From Caenimonas soli (GTDB lineage: Bacteria > Pseudomonadota > Gammaproteobacteria > Burkholderiales > Burkholderiaceae_C), in assembly GCF_013155545.1 (NCBI RefSeq), contig NZ_JABJVV010000006.1, positions 186,001 through 250,000 on the forward strand: a stretch of 64,000 nt of DNA, written 5' to 3'. The notes beneath the pieces were generated by a model, which was not told the DNA's origin, did no database searches, and worked only from the letters and a program-made list of their open reading frames with translations. Every line of letters begins with the position of its first letter. The first letter of the stretch is position 1. A program made the position numbers and the translations under genes. Below are positions 1-9,643 of the stretch, piece by piece.

Positions 1-1
1 C

Positions 2-82
2 GCCTACAACAGGGAAATCCACATGTTCGGCCCGGCCTACCTGCTCCTGAAATACGTCGGTCAGTCAAAACCGTCGAGATAG
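2..82 (+). CDS. C-terminal tail of a DUF4845-like small protein (partial)
   Basis: An open frame enters from the left edge of the window and ends at TAG after 26 codons, finishing ...[13 protein letters not shown]. It stops 10 bases before the rnc start. In many betaproteobacteria a small membrane-anchored DUF4845 protein lies between lepB and rnc, and the visible tail (a Phe-Gly-Pro turn, a hydrophobic strand, a basic end) fits that family. The assignment rests mainly on position, because only the last few residues are visible. Confidence 0.5.
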   Translation, partial: AYNREIHMFGPAYLLLKYVGQSKPSR

Positions 83-92
83 TCAGGTCAGC

Positions 93-776
93 GTGGATGG
101 CCAACTTATTGCACTGCAAGCGCGCTTGCAGCACCGGTTCTCAGACCCGCAGCTGCTGGCGCGGGCGCTGACGCACCGCAGCTTCTCGGCCGACCACAAC
201 GAGCGCCTCGAGTTCCTGGGCGACTCGGTCCTCAACCTCGCGGTCGCAGCGCTGCTGTATGACCGCCTCAAATCCCTGCCCGAGGGCGACCTGTCCCGGG
301 TCAGGGCGAATCTGGTCAAGCAGGAAACGCTGCATCAGCTCGCCGTCGGGCTGGGCCTGCCCGAAGTCCTGCGCCTGGGCGAGGGCGAGACCCGTTCCGG
401 CGGCAGCCGCAGGCCTTCGATCCTGGCCGATGCGCTCGAGGCGCTGATCGGCGCCGTGCATCTCGACTCCGGCTATGGGGCGGCCGAAGCGCTGGTGCAC
501 CGCCTGTTCCAGGACGTCGAGATCAATCCCAACATGGCGGCGACGGCCAAGGATCCCAAGACCGAGTTGCAAGAATGGCTGCAAGGCCGCAAGATGAAGC
601 TGCCCATCTATCGGGTGGCGGCGACGCTCGGCGCGGCCCACAAACAGACGTTCGACGTGGAATGTGAAATTTCCGAACTCGGCGCGGTGGAGCGCGGCAT
701 CGGAGCATCGCGCCGGGCCGGCGAACAAGCGGCAGCCGCCGCCATGCTCCTGGCCCTGAAGGCCAAAGGGAAGTAA
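93..776 (+). CDS. rnc: Ribonuclease III
   Basis: Double-strand-specific endoribonuclease for rRNA precursor and mRNA processing, 227 aa, the usual length. The RNase III signature [13 protein letters not shown] lies at residues 36-48 and supplies acidic metal ligands (Glu40, Asp44); a second acidic site is in ADALEALIG (about 112-120). A C-terminal dsRNA-binding domain runs from about residue 154 ([12 protein letters not shown]) to the end. The start is GTG at 93 with a modest AGG upstream; no better in-frame ATG precedes the conserved region. The TAA stop abuts the era ATG, so the two genes are probably translationally coupled, as is usual for rnc-era. Confidence 0.97.
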   Translation: MDGQLIALQARLQHRFSDPQLLARALTHRSFSADHNERLEFLGDSVLNLAVAALLYDRLKSLPEGDLSRVRANLVKQETLHQLAVGLGLPEVLRLGEGETRSGGSRRPSILADALEALIGAVHLDSGYGAAEALVHRLFQDVEINPNMAATAKDPKTELQEWLQGRKMKLPIYRVAATLGAAHKQTFDVECEISELGAVERGIGASRRAGEQAAAAAMLLALKAKGK

Positions 777-1682
777 ATGGAAACCACCACCCAGCGCTGC
801 GGCCTGATCGCCATCGTCGGCAAGCCCAACGTCGGCAAGTCGACGCTGCTCAACGCATTGGTCGGGCAGAAGATCAGCATCACTTCCAACAAGGCCCAGA
901 CCACCCGGCACCGCATCACCGGCATCCGAACCGTGGGCGCGGCGCAGTTCGTGTTTGTGGATACGCCGGGCTTCCAGACCCGCCACAGCACGGCGCTGAA
1001 CAAGTCCCTGAACAAGACCGTCGTGGGCGCGATCAGCGACGTCGACCTGGTCCTGTTCACCGTCGAGGCGGGCAAGTTCACCCCGGCCGACGCCAAGGTG
1101 CTGTCCCTGCTCAAACCCGGAATCCCGGTCCTGCTCGTGGCGAACAAGCTCGACGAAGTCCATCGTCGCGGCGACATTGCGCCCTGGCTGCAGGAGATGC
1201 AGAAGCGCCACGCCTTCACCGAGTTCGTGCCCATGTCGGCCAAGAACGCCAAGGACGTCGAACGTCTGTTTGGCATCTGTGAAAAGTACCTCCCCGAGCA
1301 GCCCTGGTGGTATGCCGAGGACGAGCTGACCGACCGCAGCGAGAAGTTCCTGGCGGCCGAAACGGTGCGCGAGAAGCTGTTTCGCTTCACGGGCGATGAG
1401 TTGCCCTATACCTCCACGGTGGTGGTGGACAAGTTCGAGGAAGAACCCAGCCCCAAGCACAAGCGGATGGTGAAGATTTCCGCAACCATCGTGGTCGAGC
1501 GCGACGGGCACAAGGCCATGGTCATCGGCGAGAAGGGCGAACGGCTCAAGCGCATAGGCACGGAGGCCCGCCAGGAGCTGGAAAAGCTGATGGATGCCAA
1601 GGTGTTCCTGGAGATCTGGGTCAAGGTGCGCTCCGGCTGGGCCGACGACGAAGCCCGGGTGCGCAGCTTCGGCTACGAGTGA
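777..1682 (+). CDS. era: GTPase Era
   Basis: Ribosome-assembly GTPase that binds the 3' end of 16S rRNA, 301 aa. The GTPase motifs are visible in order: G1 GKPNVGKS (15-22), G3 DTPG (62-65), G4 NKLD (123-126) and G5 SAK (154-156). The C-terminal KH domain contains [13 protein letters not shown] and ends close to the stop. The ATG follows the rnc stop with no spacer, so expression is tied to rnc. All key residues are present and the length is typical. Confidence 0.98.
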   Translation: METTTQRCGLIAIVGKPNVGKSTLLNALVGQKISITSNKAQTTRHRITGIRTVGAAQFVFVDTPGFQTRHSTALNKSLNKTVVGAISDVDLVLFTVEAGKFTPADAKVLSLLKPGIPVLLVANKLDEVHRRGDIAPWLQEMQKRHAFTEFVPMSAKNAKDVERLFGICEKYLPEQPWWYAEDELTDRSEKFLAAETVREKLFRFTGDELPYTSTVVVDKFEEEPSPKHKRMVKISATIVVERDGHKAMVIGEKGERLKRIGTEARQELEKLMDAKVFLEIWVKVRSGWADDEARVRSFGYE

Positions 1683-1686
1683 AATG

Positions 1687-1765
1687 TTGGCCCCCACGTT
1701 TGCCGCTACGCGGCTGCTCTGCCCCCCGAGGGGGCCCAGATGCCCTAGGGGCGGCCCGTCGGGTA
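1687..1765 (+). repeat. GC-rich palindromic intergenic element
   Basis: The era-recO spacer holds a cluster of short hairpins. GCCG/CGGC arms flank CTACG near 1702-1714, GCCCCC (1721-1726) pairs with GGGGGC (1730-1735), and a further CCCTAGGGG palindrome lies at about 1743-1751. From memory, this layout resembles a spacer element scattered through Comamonadaceae genomes. That multi-copy status is recall, not shown here, since I saw only this one copy. It may act as a weak processing or termination structure between era and recO. Confidence 0.5.
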
Positions 1766-1784
1766 CCTGAGCGGCTTGGCCCTC

Positions 1785-2537
1785 ATGGCGACCAAGCGCA
1801 TCTCGGACGAACCCGCCTTCGTCCTGCACCGCTACGACTGGAGCGAATCCAGCCTGATCCTGGAGGTCTTCACCCGCCACCATGGCCGCGTGGCATTGGT
1901 CGCCAAGGGCGCGAAGAAACCCAGTTCCAACTTCCGGCCGGTGCTGCTGCCGCTGCAGCCGCTGCGCGTGGCCTTCGGCGGCGATGCCGAGATTCGCACC
2001 CTCAAGGGCGCGGAATGGGTTGGCGGACAGGTCATGCCCACGGGCGAGGCCCTGCTGTCCGGCTACTACCTCAACGAGTTGTTGCTGCGGCTGCTGGCGC
2101 GCGACGATGCGCACCCGCAGCTTTTCGACGCGTACGCTGCGGCGGTGAGCGTGCTGGCCTCCGAACATGGTGAGGCGCTCGAGCCGGCGCTGCGAGCCTT
2201 CGAGCTGCTGCTGCTGCGCGAGATCGGCCTGCTGCCCTCCCTGGACCTGCAAACCCTGACGCTGGGCCCGCTGGAGCAGAACGCCCGCTACAGCCTGGTG
2301 CCCGAGGCGGGCCTGGTGGCTTCGCGCGAATCGGACGGCCGTGGCAGCCTCAGCGGTTCACAGTGGCTGGCCTTGCAGCGAGCCGTGGACGACGCGGCCC
2401 CGTTCAACGCAACGTTGCAGCAGGCGGCCCACATGATGGCCGAGCTCAAGCCCCAACTGCGGACCTTGCTGCACTACCATTGCGGGGTAACAACGCTGCG
2501 AACCCGGCAGCTGATGATCGACCTGCAGGACCTATGA
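1785..2537 (+). CDS. recO: DNA repair protein RecO
   Basis: RecFOR-pathway mediator that helps load RecA onto SSB-coated DNA; about 250 aa. The N-terminal OB-fold is recognisable ([20 protein letters not shown]), followed by the basic stretch KGAKKPSS and a helical C-terminal half ending in an [10 protein letters not shown] tail. I place the start at ATG 1785 ([10 protein letters not shown]) rather than the in-frame TTG at 1776, which adds only three residues. The stop overlaps the pdxJ start (ATGA), implying coupled translation. The standard cysteine zinc cluster is not evident, as in many betaproteobacterial RecO proteins. Confidence 0.93.
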   Translation: MATKRISDEPAFVLHRYDWSESSLILEVFTRHHGRVALVAKGAKKPSSNFRPVLLPLQPLRVAFGGDAEIRTLKGAEWVGGQVMPTGEALLSGYYLNELLLRLLARDDAHPQLFDAYAAAVSVLASEHGEALEPALRAFELLLLREIGLLPSLDLQTLTLGPLEQNARYSLVPEAGLVASRESDGRGSLSGSQWLALQRAVDDAAPFNATLQQAAHMMAELKPQLRTLLHYHCGVTTLRTRQLMIDLQDL

Positions 2538-3298
2538 CTTCCTCCACGACGAAAACCGCGCTGTCCGTGAACCTCAACAAGGTAGCGTTGGTGCGCAACA
2601 CCAGGCACCTGGGCATCCCGAGCGTGCTTCGCGCGGCGACGCTGTGTCTGGAAGCCGGCGCCCATGGCATCACGGTTCATCCACGTCCGGATGCGCGCCA
2701 CATCCGGGCCACCGACGTGCGCGAATTGCACCAGCTGCTTGGCTCATGGCCCGGCGTCGAATTCAACATCGAGGGCAACCCCTTTCACAACCTGATGGAT
2801 TTCGTGCGCGACCTGCGGCCCCAGCAGTGCACCCTGGTGCCCGACAGCGAAGGGCAGCTCACCAGCGACCATGGCTGGGACCTCGAGGCCGACGCGCAGC
2901 GCTTGCGGCCCGTGATCGAGGAAGCCCGGTCGCTGGGCGTGCGAGTCAGCCTGTTCATGGACCCGCTGCCGCACGCCATGGCCGCCGCCAGGGAGATCGG
3001 CGCGGACCGGGTGGAGCTCTATACCGAAAGCTATGCCAGTGCTTTCGGCACGCCGCGGCAGGACGAGGTGTTGCAGGGCTTTGCCAGGGCCGCGCAGGCG
3101 GCGCGGGCGGCTGGCCTGGGCGTGAACGCCGGCCACGATCTCAATCGAGAGAATCTGGCGCCGTTCCTGCGCGCCGTGCCCGAGGTCGGCGAAGTGTCGA
3201 TCGGCCATGCGCTGATCTCCGACGCCCTGGAACTCGGATATGCCGCCACGGTGAAGGCCTACCTCGCCGCCATCGACCGGGCGTTTCAGGGGCGCTGA
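2534..3298 (+). CDS. pdxJ: Pyridoxine 5'-phosphate synthase
   Basis: Last step of DXP-dependent vitamin B6 synthesis, joining 3-amino-2-oxopropyl phosphate and deoxyxylulose phosphate; 254 aa TIM barrel. Clear family blocks include [13 protein letters not shown] and the glycine-rich C-terminal NAGHDLN and GHALISDAL. The N-terminal strand reads [14 protein letters not shown], whereas the E. coli-type enzyme has an NIDHIATLRN motif. This resembles the variant I associate with Bacteroidetes and Comamonadaceae. The ATG overlaps the recO TGA, and acpS follows after 5 bases, the common pdxJ-acpS pairing. Confidence 0.93.
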   Translation: MTSSTTKTALSVNLNKVALVRNTRHLGIPSVLRAATLCLEAGAHGITVHPRPDARHIRATDVRELHQLLGSWPGVEFNIEGNPFHNLMDFVRDLRPQQCTLVPDSEGQLTSDHGWDLEADAQRLRPVIEEARSLGVRVSLFMDPLPHAMAAAREIGADRVELYTESYASAFGTPRQDEVLQGFARAAQAARAAGLGVNAGHDLNRENLAPFLRAVPEVGEVSIGHALISDALELGYAATVKAYLAAIDRAFQGR

Positions 3299-3303
3299 TC
3301 GCG

Positions 3304-3702
3304 ATGATCCACGGCATAGGGACCGACGTCTGCGACGTGCGCCGCATCCGGGTTTCGCTGGAGCGGCACGGCGAGCGTTTCGCCCGCAAGATCCTCAGCG
3401 ATGGCGAACTGGCCGTCTGGCAAGCCCGCAGCAAGCGCTGGCCGGAACGCGGCCTGCGCTTCCTGGCGACCCGTTTTTCAGCCAAGGAGGCGTTCAGCAA
3501 GGCCGTCGGCCTGGGCCTGCGCATGCCGATGACCTGGCGCCTGTGCGAGATAGCCAACCTGCCCAGCGGCAAGCCGGTCATCGTGCTGCATGGCGGACTG
3601 AAGGAATGGTTCGAGAAGCAGGGCCTGACGGCCCATGTGACCGTGACCGACGAAACCGACTACGCGGCCAGCTTCGTCGTGGTCGAGAAGAAAGAAAACT
3701 GA
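3304..3702 (+). CDS. acpS: Holo-[acyl-carrier-protein] synthase
   Basis: Transfers 4'-phosphopantetheine from CoA to apo-ACP; 132 aa. The N-terminal [15 protein letters not shown] carries the metal-binding Asp8, and the helix [10 protein letters not shown] carries the second acidic ligand with the CoA-contacting Lys. The C-terminal strand [10 protein letters not shown] is typical. It lies 5 bases after pdxJ and its stop abuts the nagZ ATG, so it sits in the rnc-era-recO-pdxJ-acpS-nagZ run. Start: ATG 3304, directly before the conserved GIGTD block. Confidence 0.95.
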   Translation: MIHGIGTDVCDVRRIRVSLERHGERFARKILSDGELAVWQARSKRWPERGLRFLATRFSAKEAFSKAVGLGLRMPMTWRLCEIANLPSGKPVIVLHGGLKEWFEKQGLTAHVTVTDETDYAASFVVVEKKEN

Positions 3703-4761
3703 ATGACCGAACACGCACCCCTGGTCCTGGACATCGCCGGGACTTCCCTCACTGCTGCCGATCGCCGGCGCCTGGCGCACCCGCTGACCGGCGGCATGAT
3801 CCTGTTCGGCCGCAACTGGCAGGACCGCGCCCAGCTGGCGCAGCTGTGCGCCGAGATCAAGTCGGTTCGCGGCGACCTCTTGATTTGCGTGGACCACGAG
3901 GGCGGCCGGGTACAGCGCTTTAGAACCGACGGCTTCACGCACCTGCCTCCGATGCGGGTCTTGGGCGAGCTGTGGATGCGCGACGCCATGGCGGCGACCA
4001 ACGCCGCCAGCGCCGTCGGCTATGTGCTGGGCGCAGAGCTGCGGGCCTGTGGCGTGGACTTCAGCTTCACGCCGGTGCTCGACCTCGATTGGGGCGAAAG
4101 CGGCGTCATCGGCGATCGGTCCTTCCACCGCGATCCGCGCGTGGCGGCCTTGCTGGCCAAGAGCCTCATGCACGGACTGCTGCTTGCCGGAATGGCCAAC
4201 TGCGGCAAGCACTTCCCCGGCCACGGCTTCGTGAAGGCGGATTCTCACACCGACATCCCGGTGGACCGGCGCAGCCTCAAGGCGATCCTGGCCGACGATG
4301 CCGCGCCGTACCAATGGCTCAACACCACCTTGACCAGCGTTATGCCGGCGCATGTCATCTATTCCAAGGTCGATCCGCGGCCGGCGGGCTTTTCCAGCCG
4401 CTGGCTGAACGACATACTGCGGCGCCAACTGGGCTTTGGCGGTGCCATTTTCAGCGACGATTTGAGCATGGCGGGGGCGCGCATGATCGACGGACGCGAG
4501 GTGAGCTACACCGAAGCGGGTGTCGCCGCCTTGAATGCCGGCTGCGACATGGTGCTGCTGTGCAACCAGTCGGTGGGCGAGGGCGAGGCCGTCGATGAAC
4601 TGCTGGATGGCTTGACCGAAGCGCAGCTCAAGGGCGGGTGGCAGCCGAGCGAAGCCAGCGAAGAGCGGCGGCTTGCGCTGCTGCCCTCCAGCCCCGCCAA
4701 GGCGTGGGATGACCTGATGGCCGACCCTGCCTACCGGCACGCGCTGGATCTGATTCCCTGA
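3703..4761 (+). CDS. nagZ: Beta-N-acetylhexosaminidase (GH3)
   Basis: Cytoplasmic peptidoglycan-recycling enzyme that removes GlcNAc from anhydromuropeptides; 352 aa, single GH3 domain, no signal peptide. The signature KHFPGHG lies at 169-175, on the loop bearing the general acid/base His/Asp pair. The nucleophile Asp is in SDDLSM (251-256), and the DHEGGRVQR substrate loop (64-72) is intact. The ATG is immediately after the acpS stop. The gene is convergent with the metallopeptidase gene, 12 bases away. Confidence 0.96.
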   Translation: MTEHAPLVLDIAGTSLTAADRRRLAHPLTGGMILFGRNWQDRAQLAQLCAEIKSVRGDLLICVDHEGGRVQRFRTDGFTHLPPMRVLGELWMRDAMAATNAASAVGYVLGAELRACGVDFSFTPVLDLDWGESGVIGDRSFHRDPRVAALLAKSLMHGLLLAGMANCGKHFPGHGFVKADSHTDIPVDRRSLKAILADDAAPYQWLNTTLTSVMPAHVIYSKVDPRPAGFSSRWLNDILRRQLGFGGAIFSDDLSMAGARMIDGREVSYTEAGVAALNAGCDMVLLCNQSVGEGEAVDELLDGLTEAQLKGGWQPSEASEERRLALLPSSPAKAWDDLMADPAYRHALDLIP

Positions 4762-4773
4762 CCGTCGGCGGTT

Positions 4774-5274
4774 TCAGCGCCAGGCCGGCTGGCCTCCGGC
4801 GTCGAGATGCGTCAGGTACAGGCGCAGGTGAAACTCGTATTGATGGTATTGCGGCTCCATCCGGGCGCAGAGCTGGTAGAACGCCTTGTCATGGTCGCGC
4901 TCCTTGAGGTGGGCCAGCTCGTGCACGGCGATCATGCGCAGGAATTCCAGCGGCGTCTCGCGCAACTGGGCCGCTACACGGATCTCGCGTTTGGCCTTGA
5001 GTTTGCTCCCCTGTACCCGCGACACGGTGGTGTGCGTGCCGAGCGCGTGCTGGACGACTTGCAGCTTGCTGTCGTAAACGATCTTGCTCAAGGGGCTGGA
5101 GCTGCGCAGGAAGGTGTTCTTGAGCTCCATGACGTAGTCGTACAGGGCCCTGTCGGTGCGAATGCCGTGGCCATCGGGGTATCTATCCAGCAGCCAGTCG
5201 CCCAGCCGCTCTTGTGCGATCAGGCTGCGCACCTGCGCCAGGGTCGCTTCGGGGTAGCCGGCCAGGTAGTTCAA
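4774..5274 (-). CDS. YgjP-like (M48/DUF45) metallopeptidase
   Basis: Putative zinc metallopeptidase of the YgjP/WLM-like group; 166 aa, no signal peptide. The zinc motif HELAH is at 118-122 with a downstream His (RDHDKAF, His128) as likely third ligand. The start is inferred to be TTG at 5274: conserved family sequence (LNYLAGYPEATLAQVRSLI) begins exactly there, and this codon overlaps the TGA of the upstream Hsp70-like gene, giving coupled translation. A longer frame to 5454 only reads the Hsp70-like gene out of frame. The physiological substrate is unknown. Confidence 0.87.
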   Translation of the reverse strand: MNYLAGYPEATLAQVRSLIAQERLGDWLLDRYPDGHGIRTDRALYDYVMELKNTFLRSSSPLSKIVYDSKLQVVQHALGTHTTVSRVQGSKLKAKREIRVAAQLRETPLEFLRMIAVHELAHLKERDHDKAFYQLCARMEPQYHQYEFHLRLYLTHLDAGGQPAWR

Positions 5275-6530
5275 ACCCGTTCCCCCGCGTAGGCTAGGCC
5301 CGATGCGACGCCACCGAACAGGTCGCCTTCGATAAGCTCGGTGTCGGGGAAGGCGCGGCGCAGCGCCTCCTGGAAAGGCATGAGGGCCGAGGAACCACCG
5401 GTGAGGTAGAGCGCATCGAGATCGCCTGCCTTCAGGCCGGCCCGGCGGACGCACTCATGGGCGCAATGTACGACCCTTTCCAGCAGTCCGGCCAAGTGGC
5501 GGGCAATGGCGCGCACATCGAGTTCGGCGCCCAGGCCGGGTTCGATGTAGGACAGATCGATGTTCGCCGCGCCGTCGGCGCCGGAACGGATCTTGGCATG
5601 CTCGACCTCGCCGGCCAGCCGGTGCCCAAGGCGCTGCTTCAGCACCGCCAGGAGGCGATCGTGCATCCGTGTGTCGCTGTAATTGACCCGCAGTTGCTCG
5701 GCTTGCTGCAGCATGCGTGGCGTGTACAGCCAATTGATCAGATGCCAGGTCGCCAGGTCGGAAAGCATCGCGCCCGGGACTTCGCGTCCCTGTGGCCCGT
5801 GATGGCGCAGGCCCAGCAGCGGCATGACCTGTTCCAGGCTCAGTTTCCGGTCGAAATCGGTTCCGCCTATGTGGACGCCGCTGGTCGCCAGGATATCGTC
5901 CGCGCGGTCCCGCCGCGCGGCGCGTGCGGGTCCCAGGCGCACCACGGTGAAGTCCGAGGTGCCGCCGCCGACATCCACGATGAGTGTGAGCGCTTCGCGG
6001 CCGACTCGCCGCTCATAGTCGAACGCCGCAGCGATGGGCTCCAGCTCGAACGACACTTCGCCGAAGCCCGCGGCTGTGGCTGCTTTGCCCAGCGCGCTCT
6101 GGGCCCTGCGATCGCGTGCCGGGTCGTCGTCGACGAAATGCACGGGCCGGCCGATGACGACATGACGGGGCCTGCCGCCCAGATGCCGCTCGGCGCGATT
6201 TCCCAGCTCACTCAGGAATCTGGAAATGACGTCCTGGAAACTCACGAGTCCGTCCGGAACGGCGGTCTTCTCCTGCAAGAGGCTGCTACCGAGCAAGCTC
6301 TTGAGCGATCGCATCAGGCGGCCGTCGGTGCCGCTCAGGTAAAGGCCGATCGCATCGCGTCCGAAGTGGATGCTGCGATCTTCGGCGTTGAAGAAAACGG
6401 CGGTCGGTAGCGCGGTCGCTTCCCCCTCCAACGGCACGAGCCGCGCCAACCCGTCGCTCGCGACCGCCGCGATGGCCGAGTTGGAGGTTCCGAAATCGAT
6501 GCCCAGGGTATGGGCCAGACGGCCCGGCAT
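5271..6530 (-). CDS. Hsp70-family ATPase, YegD-like
   Basis: Single-domain Hsp70/actin-fold ATPase of 419 aa, without the C-terminal peptide-binding domain of DnaK, resembling E. coli YegD. The phosphate-1 loop LGIDFGTSNSAIA is near the N terminus, the phosphate-2 motif VDVGGGTSDFTVV lies mid-protein, and the adenosine motif LYLTGGSSALMPF is near the C terminus. It starts 8 bases downstream of lysS and its stop overlaps the metallopeptidase start, so the three genes look like one operon. Chaperone activity is inferred; the substrate is unknown. Confidence 0.9.
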   Translation of the reverse strand: MPGRLAHTLGIDFGTSNSAIAAVASDGLARLVPLEGEATALPTAVFFNAEDRSIHFGRDAIGLYLSGTDGRLMRSLKSLLGSSLLQEKTAVPDGLVSFQDVISRFLSELGNRAERHLGGRPRHVVIGRPVHFVDDDPARDRRAQSALGKAATAAGFGEVSFELEPIAAAFDYERRVGREALTLIVDVGGGTSDFTVVRLGPARAARRDRADDILATSGVHIGGTDFDRKLSLEQVMPLLGLRHHGPQGREVPGAMLSDLATWHLINWLYTPRMLQQAEQLRVNYSDTRMHDRLLAVLKQRLGHRLAGEVEHAKIRSGADGAANIDLSYIEPGLGAELDVRAIARHLAGLLERVVHCAHECVRRAGLKAGDLDALYLTGGSSALMPFQEALRRAFPDTELIEGDLFGGVASGLAYAGERV

Positions 6531-6538
6531 GGGGCCGA

Positions 6539-8077
6539 TCAGGATTCCCGGCGCAGCGCCGGGAACAGGATCACGTCGCGGATGCTCGGGCTGTCCGTCA
6601 GCAGCATCATCAAGCGGTCGATGCCGATTCCGCAGCCGCCGGTGGGGGGCATGCCGTATTCCAGCGCGCGCACGAAATCGTGATCGTAGAACATGGCTTC
6701 GTCATCGCCGGAATCCTTGGCATCGACCTGGGCCGCGAATCGGGCGGCCTGTTCTTCCGCGTCGTTGAGCTCCGAGAAGCCGTTGCCGAACTCGCGCCCC
6801 GTGATGTAGAGCTCGAAGCGTTCGGTCACCTCCGGACGGGAGTCATTGGCGCGGGCCAGCGGGGAGATCTCGGTCGGGTGTTCCATGATGAAGGTGGGCT
6901 GCCAGAGCTTCTCTTCCACCGTTTCCTCGAAGAACATCACCTGCAGGCTCGCCAGGGACCGCCCCGACAGCTTGTCCTTCTCCTCGTTCTTGCCCAGCTT
7001 GCGCAGGGCATTGATCAGCCAGTCGCGGCTGTCCGCGCCGTCTCCCGCCTCGGTGTGCTTGGCGATGGCCTCGCGAATGGTCAGCCGCTCGAACGGCTGG
7101 GCCAGGTCCACCGGCTTGCCGCTGTAGCTCAGTTGCAGCGTGCCCGTGGCTTTCTGGGCGGCGTCGCGAATCAGTGCCTCGGTGAAGTCCATCAGGTCGC
7201 GGTAATTCCAGTAGGCCGCGTAGAACTCCATCATCGTGAACTCGGGGTTGTGCCGTACCGAGATCCCTTCGTTGCGGAAGTTGCGGTTGATCTCGAACAC
7301 CCGCTCGAAGCCGCCCACGATCAGGCGCTTCAGGTACAGCTCCGGCGCGATGCGCAGGAACATCTCCTGGTCCAGGGCGTTGTGGTGGGTCACGAAAGGC
7401 TTGGCATTGGCTCCGCCCGGGATGGGATGCAGCATGGGCGTTTCCACTTCGAGGAAGCCGTTGGACACCATGAAATCGCGGATGCTGCTGACAGCCTTGC
7501 TGCGGGCCACGAAGCGGTCGCGCGAGGCCGGATCCATCATCAGGTCCACGTAGCGCTGGCGGTACTTCACCTCCTGGTCGGCGATGCCGTGGAACTTGTC
7601 CGGCATAGGCCGCAGGCTCTTGGTGAGCAGGCGGATGCTGGTGGCGTGCAGGGAGAGCTCGCCCGTGCGCGTCTTGAACAGCTTGCCCTCGGCGGCCACG
7701 ATGTCGCCCAGGTCCCAATGCTTGAAGGCGGCGTAGGTTTCCTCGCCCACGTCGTCGCGCGTCACATACACCTGGAACCGGCCGGTGCCGTCCTGCAAGG
7801 TGGCGAAGCTGGCCTTGCCCATCACCCGCTTGAGCATCATCCGCCCGGCGATGCTGGCGGCAGTGCCCTGTTCGGCCAAAAGCTCGGTCGTCTTGTCGCC
7901 GTGGTGGGCCAGCAGATCCGCTGCGTGGTGGCCCGGCTTGAAGTCGTTGGGGAAGGCCACGCCCTTGCCTTGGCGCTGCGCCTCGCGCAGGGCCTTGAGC
8001 TTTTCCCGGCGCTCGGCGATCAGCTGGTTTTCGTCAGTGGGCGGCGCGGTCGGGGCAGGAGTGTTCTTGTCGGACAT
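6539..8077 (-). CDS. lysS: Lysine--tRNA ligase (class II)
   Basis: Charges tRNA-Lys; 512 aa. An N-terminal OB-fold anticodon-binding domain (about 60-180) is followed by the class II catalytic core: motif 1 around [15 protein letters not shown], motif 2 [15 protein letters not shown], and motif 3 [16 protein letters not shown] at the C terminus. I place the start at ATG 8077 ([10 protein letters not shown]), which gives the normal family length; the frame is open much further upstream but reads the opposite-strand flippase gene. It heads the three-gene minus-strand group and is divergent from the glycan locus. Confidence 0.97.
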   Translation of the reverse strand: MSDKNTPAPTAPPTDENQLIAERREKLKALREAQRQGKGVAFPNDFKPGHHAADLLAHHGDKTTELLAEQGTAASIAGRMMLKRVMGKASFATLQDGTGRFQVYVTRDDVGEETYAAFKHWDLGDIVAAEGKLFKTRTGELSLHATSIRLLTKSLRPMPDKFHGIADQEVKYRQRYVDLMMDPASRDRFVARSKAVSSIRDFMVSNGFLEVETPMLHPIPGGANAKPFVTHHNALDQEMFLRIAPELYLKRLIVGGFERVFEINRNFRNEGISVRHNPEFTMMEFYAAYWNYRDLMDFTEALIRDAAQKATGTLQLSYSGKPVDLAQPFERLTIREAIAKHTEAGDGADSRDWLINALRKLGKNEEKDKLSGRSLASLQVMFFEETVEEKLWQPTFIMEHPTEISPLARANDSRPEVTERFELYITGREFGNGFSELNDAEEQAARFAAQVDAKDSGDDEAMFYDHDFVRALEYGMPPTGGCGIGIDRLMMLLTDSPSIRDVILFPALRRES

Positions 8078-8164
8078 GGAGGCGGCAGGTAGGGGAATTG
8101 CGGGCGAAACCGTTGATTTTAGTTTTTTGTGGCCCCGCCCCACCCGCGCTTGATAATCCACGCC

Positions 8165-9631
8165 ATGTTTTTGAAAGCCGGCGCCCTGTCCCTGGCCCTG
8201 CTGCTGGCCAGCCGGCTGCTCGGTTTGGTGCGCGAATCGGCCCAGGCGGCCGCTTTCGGCACCTCGGGCCTGGCCGACGTCGTGGTGCTGATGCTGACCC
8301 TGCCGGACTGGCTGGCCGGCGTCCTGGCCAGCGGCGCGCTGGCCTACGTGCTGGTGCCGGCCTGGGCGGGCCAGAGCGCGGCTCAGGTGGTCGCGACCGG
8401 GCGCAAGCTGACATGGGGCCTGCTTGGCGCCGGCGGCTTGCTGGCCCTCCTGCTGGTGCTTTTGCGCCAGCCCGTGGCTGGCTGGCTGGCCGGCGGGCTT
8501 CCCGCGGCCATGCTGCCCGAGGCGGGCCGCGCCCTGATCTGGAGCGCGATAGCGCTTCCGGCGGCTTTGCTGGCGGCCTTGTGGACCACCCGGCTCCAGC
8601 ACGAACGCGACTTCACCGGCATGTATGGCGCCAACTTGGTGGTCAATGGATCGCTGATCGCTGCCATTGCCTGGGCGGCGTGGCGCGTTCCAGCGGCGGA
8701 TGCCGTGCTCTGGCTCGGCGTGGGGCTGGGGGCGGCCATGTTGCTTCGGCTGGCCTGGTTGCGCTGGCGAACCCCCGCGCACGTGTCGCAATCAAAAATG
8801 GGCGAGGGGGAGGGGGCTATGTTGCCCGGCCCCCCGGTCTGGCTGTGGGCCGCGTTGTCGGCCGGCTTGCCGCTGGCCCTGCCGTTCGCGGCGCGCTCAA
8901 TCGCCTCGCAGTCCGGCGAGGGCTCGCTGGCGACGTTCAACTACGCATGGAAACTGGTCGAGCTTCCACTGCTGCTGGCGATCCAGCTGGTTGCCGCCCT
9001 GGCTTTTCCGGCCATTGCCCGAGCCCTCGCAACAGGGGATGTGGATGCGGCGCGAGCCGCGGTACGTGCCGCTTTCGCGCTGGCCTGGGCACTGGCTTGT
9101 GCCTCCGCCGCAGCACTGCTGGTCGGCGCGCCGGCCATCGCCGGCTTGCTGTTCGGGTGGGGCCGCATGGAACCGCAGGCGCTGGCGCGGGTGGCGCAAT
9201 GGGGCGCCCTGGGTGCGTGGGGCTTGTTGCCGCAAGCGCTGATCGCGGTTGCGCTGACGGTTCTGGCCGCACGCGGCCGCATGAAGGCAGCAGTGCTGGC
9301 TTACGGTTTGGCGCTGGCACTACTACTTGTTTACGGAGTCTCGGGCGGGCAGGACGGCGGGCGGCTGATGGGGGTCCTCAACCTGCTGCAAGCCACGGTG
9401 GCGGCCGGCGTCCTCGTGGCGCTGGGTTCGAGCGCGCGTTCCTGGCTGCCCTGGCGCGCCATGCTTGTTTCGCTGTTGTGCCTGCTGGTGCTGGCCGGCC
9501 TCGCGGCGCAGGCTTCGGTGCCATCCCTGGGCTTATGGTCCGGATTGGCGCTGGCAGCCTTGGCCGGCCTCGCGGTCATGGCCGCCACATGGTGGGGCAG
9601 CGGCGACCTGCGCGCGGCGCTCGCGCGATAA
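8165..9631 (+). CDS. Divergent MurJ/MviN-family (MOP) flippase
   Basis: Polytopic membrane protein of 488 aa with about 13-14 hydrophobic segments. The first helix [10 protein letters not shown] matches the SRxxGxxRE signature of MurJ lipid II flippases, so the family is clear. The next helices differ: the strongly conserved LLRRLFAEGA block of MurJ, with its essential arginines, is replaced by [10 protein letters not shown]. The stop is 12 bases before the aldolase ATG at the head of the glycan locus. I infer it flips an undecaprenyl-linked glycan of this locus rather than lipid II, but it could be the housekeeping MurJ if no other copy exists. Start ATG 8165 ([10 protein letters not shown]). 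Confidence 0.8.
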   Translation: MFLKAGALSLALLLASRLLGLVRESAQAAAFGTSGLADVVVLMLTLPDWLAGVLASGALAYVLVPAWAGQSAAQVVATGRKLTWGLLGAGGLLALLLVLLRQPVAGWLAGGLPAAMLPEAGRALIWSAIALPAALLAALWTTRLQHERDFTGMYGANLVVNGSLIAAIAWAAWRVPAADAVLWLGVGLGAAMLLRLAWLRWRTPAHVSQSKMGEGEGAMLPGPPVWLWAALSAGLPLALPFAARSIASQSGEGSLATFNYAWKLVELPLLLAIQLVAALAFPAIARALATGDVDAARAAVRAAFALAWALACASAAALLVGAPAIAGLLFGWGRMEPQALARVAQWGALGAWGLLPQALIAVALTVLAARGRMKAAVLAYGLALALLLVYGVSGGQDGGRLMGVLNLLQATVAAGVLVALGSSARSWLPWRAMLVSLLCLLVLAGLAAQASVPSLGLWSGLALAALAGLAVMAATWWGSGDLRAALAR

Positions 9632-9643
9632 TCGTTGTGTTCC

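Noticed and set aside
141..2252. Long minus-strand open frame across rnc-era-recO
   Set aside because: GC-rich shadow of genes on the other strand; composition is His/Gln/Arg/Gly-heavy with no domain similarity, and the plus-strand genes are certain.
5455..6410. Plus-strand open frames opposite the Hsp70-like gene
   Set aside because: No start signals or motifs; the Hsp70 ATPase blocks on the minus strand are clear.
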